DNA of 6,807 nt from assembly GCA_900752425.1 (NCBI GenBank), contig CAADVE010000176.1, forward strand, positions 1 to 6,807, in the 5' to 3' direction. A program made the translations under genes and the position numbers. Position 1 is the first letter of the stretch. Every line of letters starts with the position of its first letter. This DNA comes from an uncultured Collinsella sp. (lineage in GTDB: Bacteria > Actinomycetota > Coriobacteriia > Coriobacteriales > Coriobacteriaceae). The notes beneath the pieces are model-generated. The model saw only the letters and a program-made list of their open reading frames with translations. It searched no databases and had not been told where the DNA came from. Positions 6,213 through 6,807 of the stretch are shown here, piece after piece.

Positions 6213-6458
6213 GGAGGGTCGTGGTCAAAAAAGGGCAAATATGAGTACTGTTGCCATTATAGTTGCATTTATTTTGCTATAAATAGTAGCTCCTGATGAG
6301 ATTTGTTCCCATTAGGAGCTACTTTTATTGAACATATGAGGAGAAATAGCGTCGTCTACGGACGTATGGAACGTTGAATAGTTCCTGAAGTGATCAAAAT
6401 CGCTGCTACTAAACAGGTAGCAGTACTCATATTTGCCCTTTTTTGACCACAGCCCTCC
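6213..6458. mobile_element. MITE-like element with 43-bp terminal inverted repeats
   Basis: Arms at 6213-6255 and 6416-6458 match at 39 of 43 positions, including a perfect core GGTCAAAAAAGGGCAAATAT. They begin GGAGGG and end CCCTCC, and similarity may extend a little outward (TTCTGGAGGG against TTCCGGGAGGG). The 160 bases between hold no gene, only a hairpin at 6285-6323. Open frames on both strands give WSKKGKYEYC simply because the arms are inverted copies. Size and shape fit a miniature inverted-repeat element moved in trans. No clear target duplication is visible, so the borders are approximate. Confidence 0.7.
6285..6329 (+). terminator. Hairpin with T-rich tail inside the MITE-like element
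   Basis: AGTAGCTCCTGATG at 6285-6298 pairs with CATTAGGAGCTACT at 6310-6323, 14 pairs including one G·U, with an 11-base loop. TTTATT follows directly. It looks like an intrinsic terminator on the plus strand, but no gene on that strand ends nearby, so it may be a structural part of the element. Confidence 0.5.
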
Positions 6459-6543
6459 CGGAACCCTTCCCAGAGGCGTCAAACAGCCATAATCCAAAGG
6501 TCGCCTCAAACAATTAGCCGGCTATGAGCGTCCATGACTACCC

Positions 6544-6569
6544 AAAAGCTGTACGCCAGCATCCAAAGA
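6544..6569. repeat. Half-copy of the 5470-5495 repeat
   Basis: AAAAGCTGTACGCCAGCATC and the following bases match 5470-5495 at 25 of 26 positions, in the same orientation. The second arm is missing, so no hairpin can form. Just upstream, GAGCGTCC at 6526-6533 corresponds to GAACGTCC at 5446-5453, so the whole junction of the two repeats around 5446-5495 appears to be duplicated here in eroded form. Confidence 0.7.
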
Positions 6570-6594
6570 GGTAGCGCGCAGAGATGTGGTGTAA

Positions 6595-6626
6595 GAGGCG
6601 GGGCATGCCCCGCCTCCGCCTTTTCT
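6595..6626 (+). terminator. Strong GC-rich intrinsic terminator
   Basis: GAGGCGGGGCA and its exact complement form a 22-bp perfect palindrome at 6595-6616, followed by CGCCTTTTCTT on the plus strand. This is a convincing rho-independent terminator shape. No plus-strand gene ends just upstream. It may stop read-through into the following gene or end an unannotated transcript. Confidence 0.6.
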
Positions 6627-6680
6627 TGAAAGGACGGGGACACCGCCTAGAATTCGTCGTTGGAGTAATGAAGGTGACGA

Positions 6681-6807
6681 ATGGAAGGAAAGGCGATGCC
6701 CCAAGAAGAGAGTGTACTGCGCCTCGGCCGCGACGAGGCCCTCGAGGCGGCGAGGCTTTGGCAGGAGTGCGGCGACGCGCGCGAGTTCGCGTGCAGGGTG
6801 CTGGGCG
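6681..6807 (+). CDS. N-terminal fragment, possible transposase helix-turn-helix (3'-partial)
   Basis: A frame opens at ATG 6681, or at ATG 6696 four residues after MEGKA, and runs off the right edge with 42 codons seen. AAGG lies six bases before the first ATG, and GGAAAGG lies close before the second, so either start is possible. The visible residues (RLGRDEALEAARLWQECGDA, then REFACRVLG) have the spacing of a helix-turn-helix like that at the start of IS3-type transposases, where a helix, a short turn and REFA..LG are common. The stretch before it, GGACGGGGACACCGCC at 6632-6647, could belong to an insertion-sequence end, but only one end is in the window. Codons are strongly G/C-ending. The coding call is fair; the transposase identity is a guess from pattern. 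Confidence 0.45.
   Translation, partial: MEGKAMPQEESVLRLGRDEALEAARLWQECGDAREFACRVLG

Larger units (their letters stand above)
5893..6680. other. Gene-poor stretch of palindromes and repeat relics
   Basis: No convincing complete gene is seen in about 790 bases. Contents in order: a 9-bp inverted repeat (AATGAGCAT at 5950-5958 with 6001-6009), a short open frame at 6001-6126, a 6-bp dyad CTGGTC/GACCAG at 6067-6089, a 25-bp palindrome at 6094-6118, a decayed half palindrome at 6146-6167, a 246-bp element with terminal inverted repeats at 6213-6458, a repeat half at 6544-6569 and a terminator at 6595-6626. The pattern suggests repeated insertion and decay. Confidence 0.6.

Noticed and set aside
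6108..6509. Two frames of 62 and 65 codons on opposite strands sharing WSKKGKYEYC
   Set aside because: The shared text comes from the 43-bp terminal inverted repeats being read on opposite strands, not from related proteins.
5411..6569. CRISPR array
   Set aside because: The repeats are few, palindromic, of different types and unevenly spaced, and no spacer-repeat periodicity is seen.

Overview
The window looks like chromosomal DNA of a moderately GC-rich gut actinobacterium, most likely a Coriobacteriia member such as Collinsella. This rests on codon use, an ATPase/permease-type FtsX protein, and intergenic spaces crowded with long palindromic repeats. The genus call is recognition by eye, not a search result.

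Layout, left to right. (1) 1-2547, plus strand: the permease part of a large FtsX/MacB-type ABC transporter. The frame is open to the left edge, so it is probably the C-terminal part of an ATPase-permease fusion. (2) 2546-4429: one minus-strand gene for an unknown three-pass membrane protein. An in-frame TAA splits it into a 257-codon part and a 119-codon part. It is bracketed by two pairs of repeats in mirror order: a 33-bp GGGAC palindrome (P1), a ~180-bp palindromic element (R1), the gene, R2 (inverted relative to R1), and a decayed GGGAC palindrome (P2). (3) 4453-5406, plus strand: a complete tRNA-dihydrouridine synthase. (4) 5411-5530: a 50-bp near-perfect palindrome and then a 19-bp-stem hairpin. 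(5) 5551-5817, minus strand: a small ribbon-helix-helix (CopG-like) protein with a strong ribosome binding site, an operator-like tandem repeat over its promoter, and no visible toxin partner. (6) 5893-6680: about 790 bp without a convincing gene. It holds short palindromes, decayed copies of the 5411-5495 repeats, a 246-bp element with 43-bp terminal inverted repeats, and a GC-rich terminator. (7) 6681-6807: the start of a plus-strand gene whose first residues resemble a transposase helix-turn-helix, cut by the right edge.

The genes are not one pathway. They are a transporter, a tRNA modification enzyme, a membrane protein of unknown role and a DNA-binding regulator, separated by repeats. 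The most notable content is the repeats: at least five distinct palindromic types, several in two copies, placed at gene ends and around the split membrane gene. In R1 and R2 the outer stem keeps its pairing although its sequence differs between the copies, which points to a fold or a mobility mechanism rather than coding. No transposase able to move these elements is visible, except possibly the truncated gene at the right edge.
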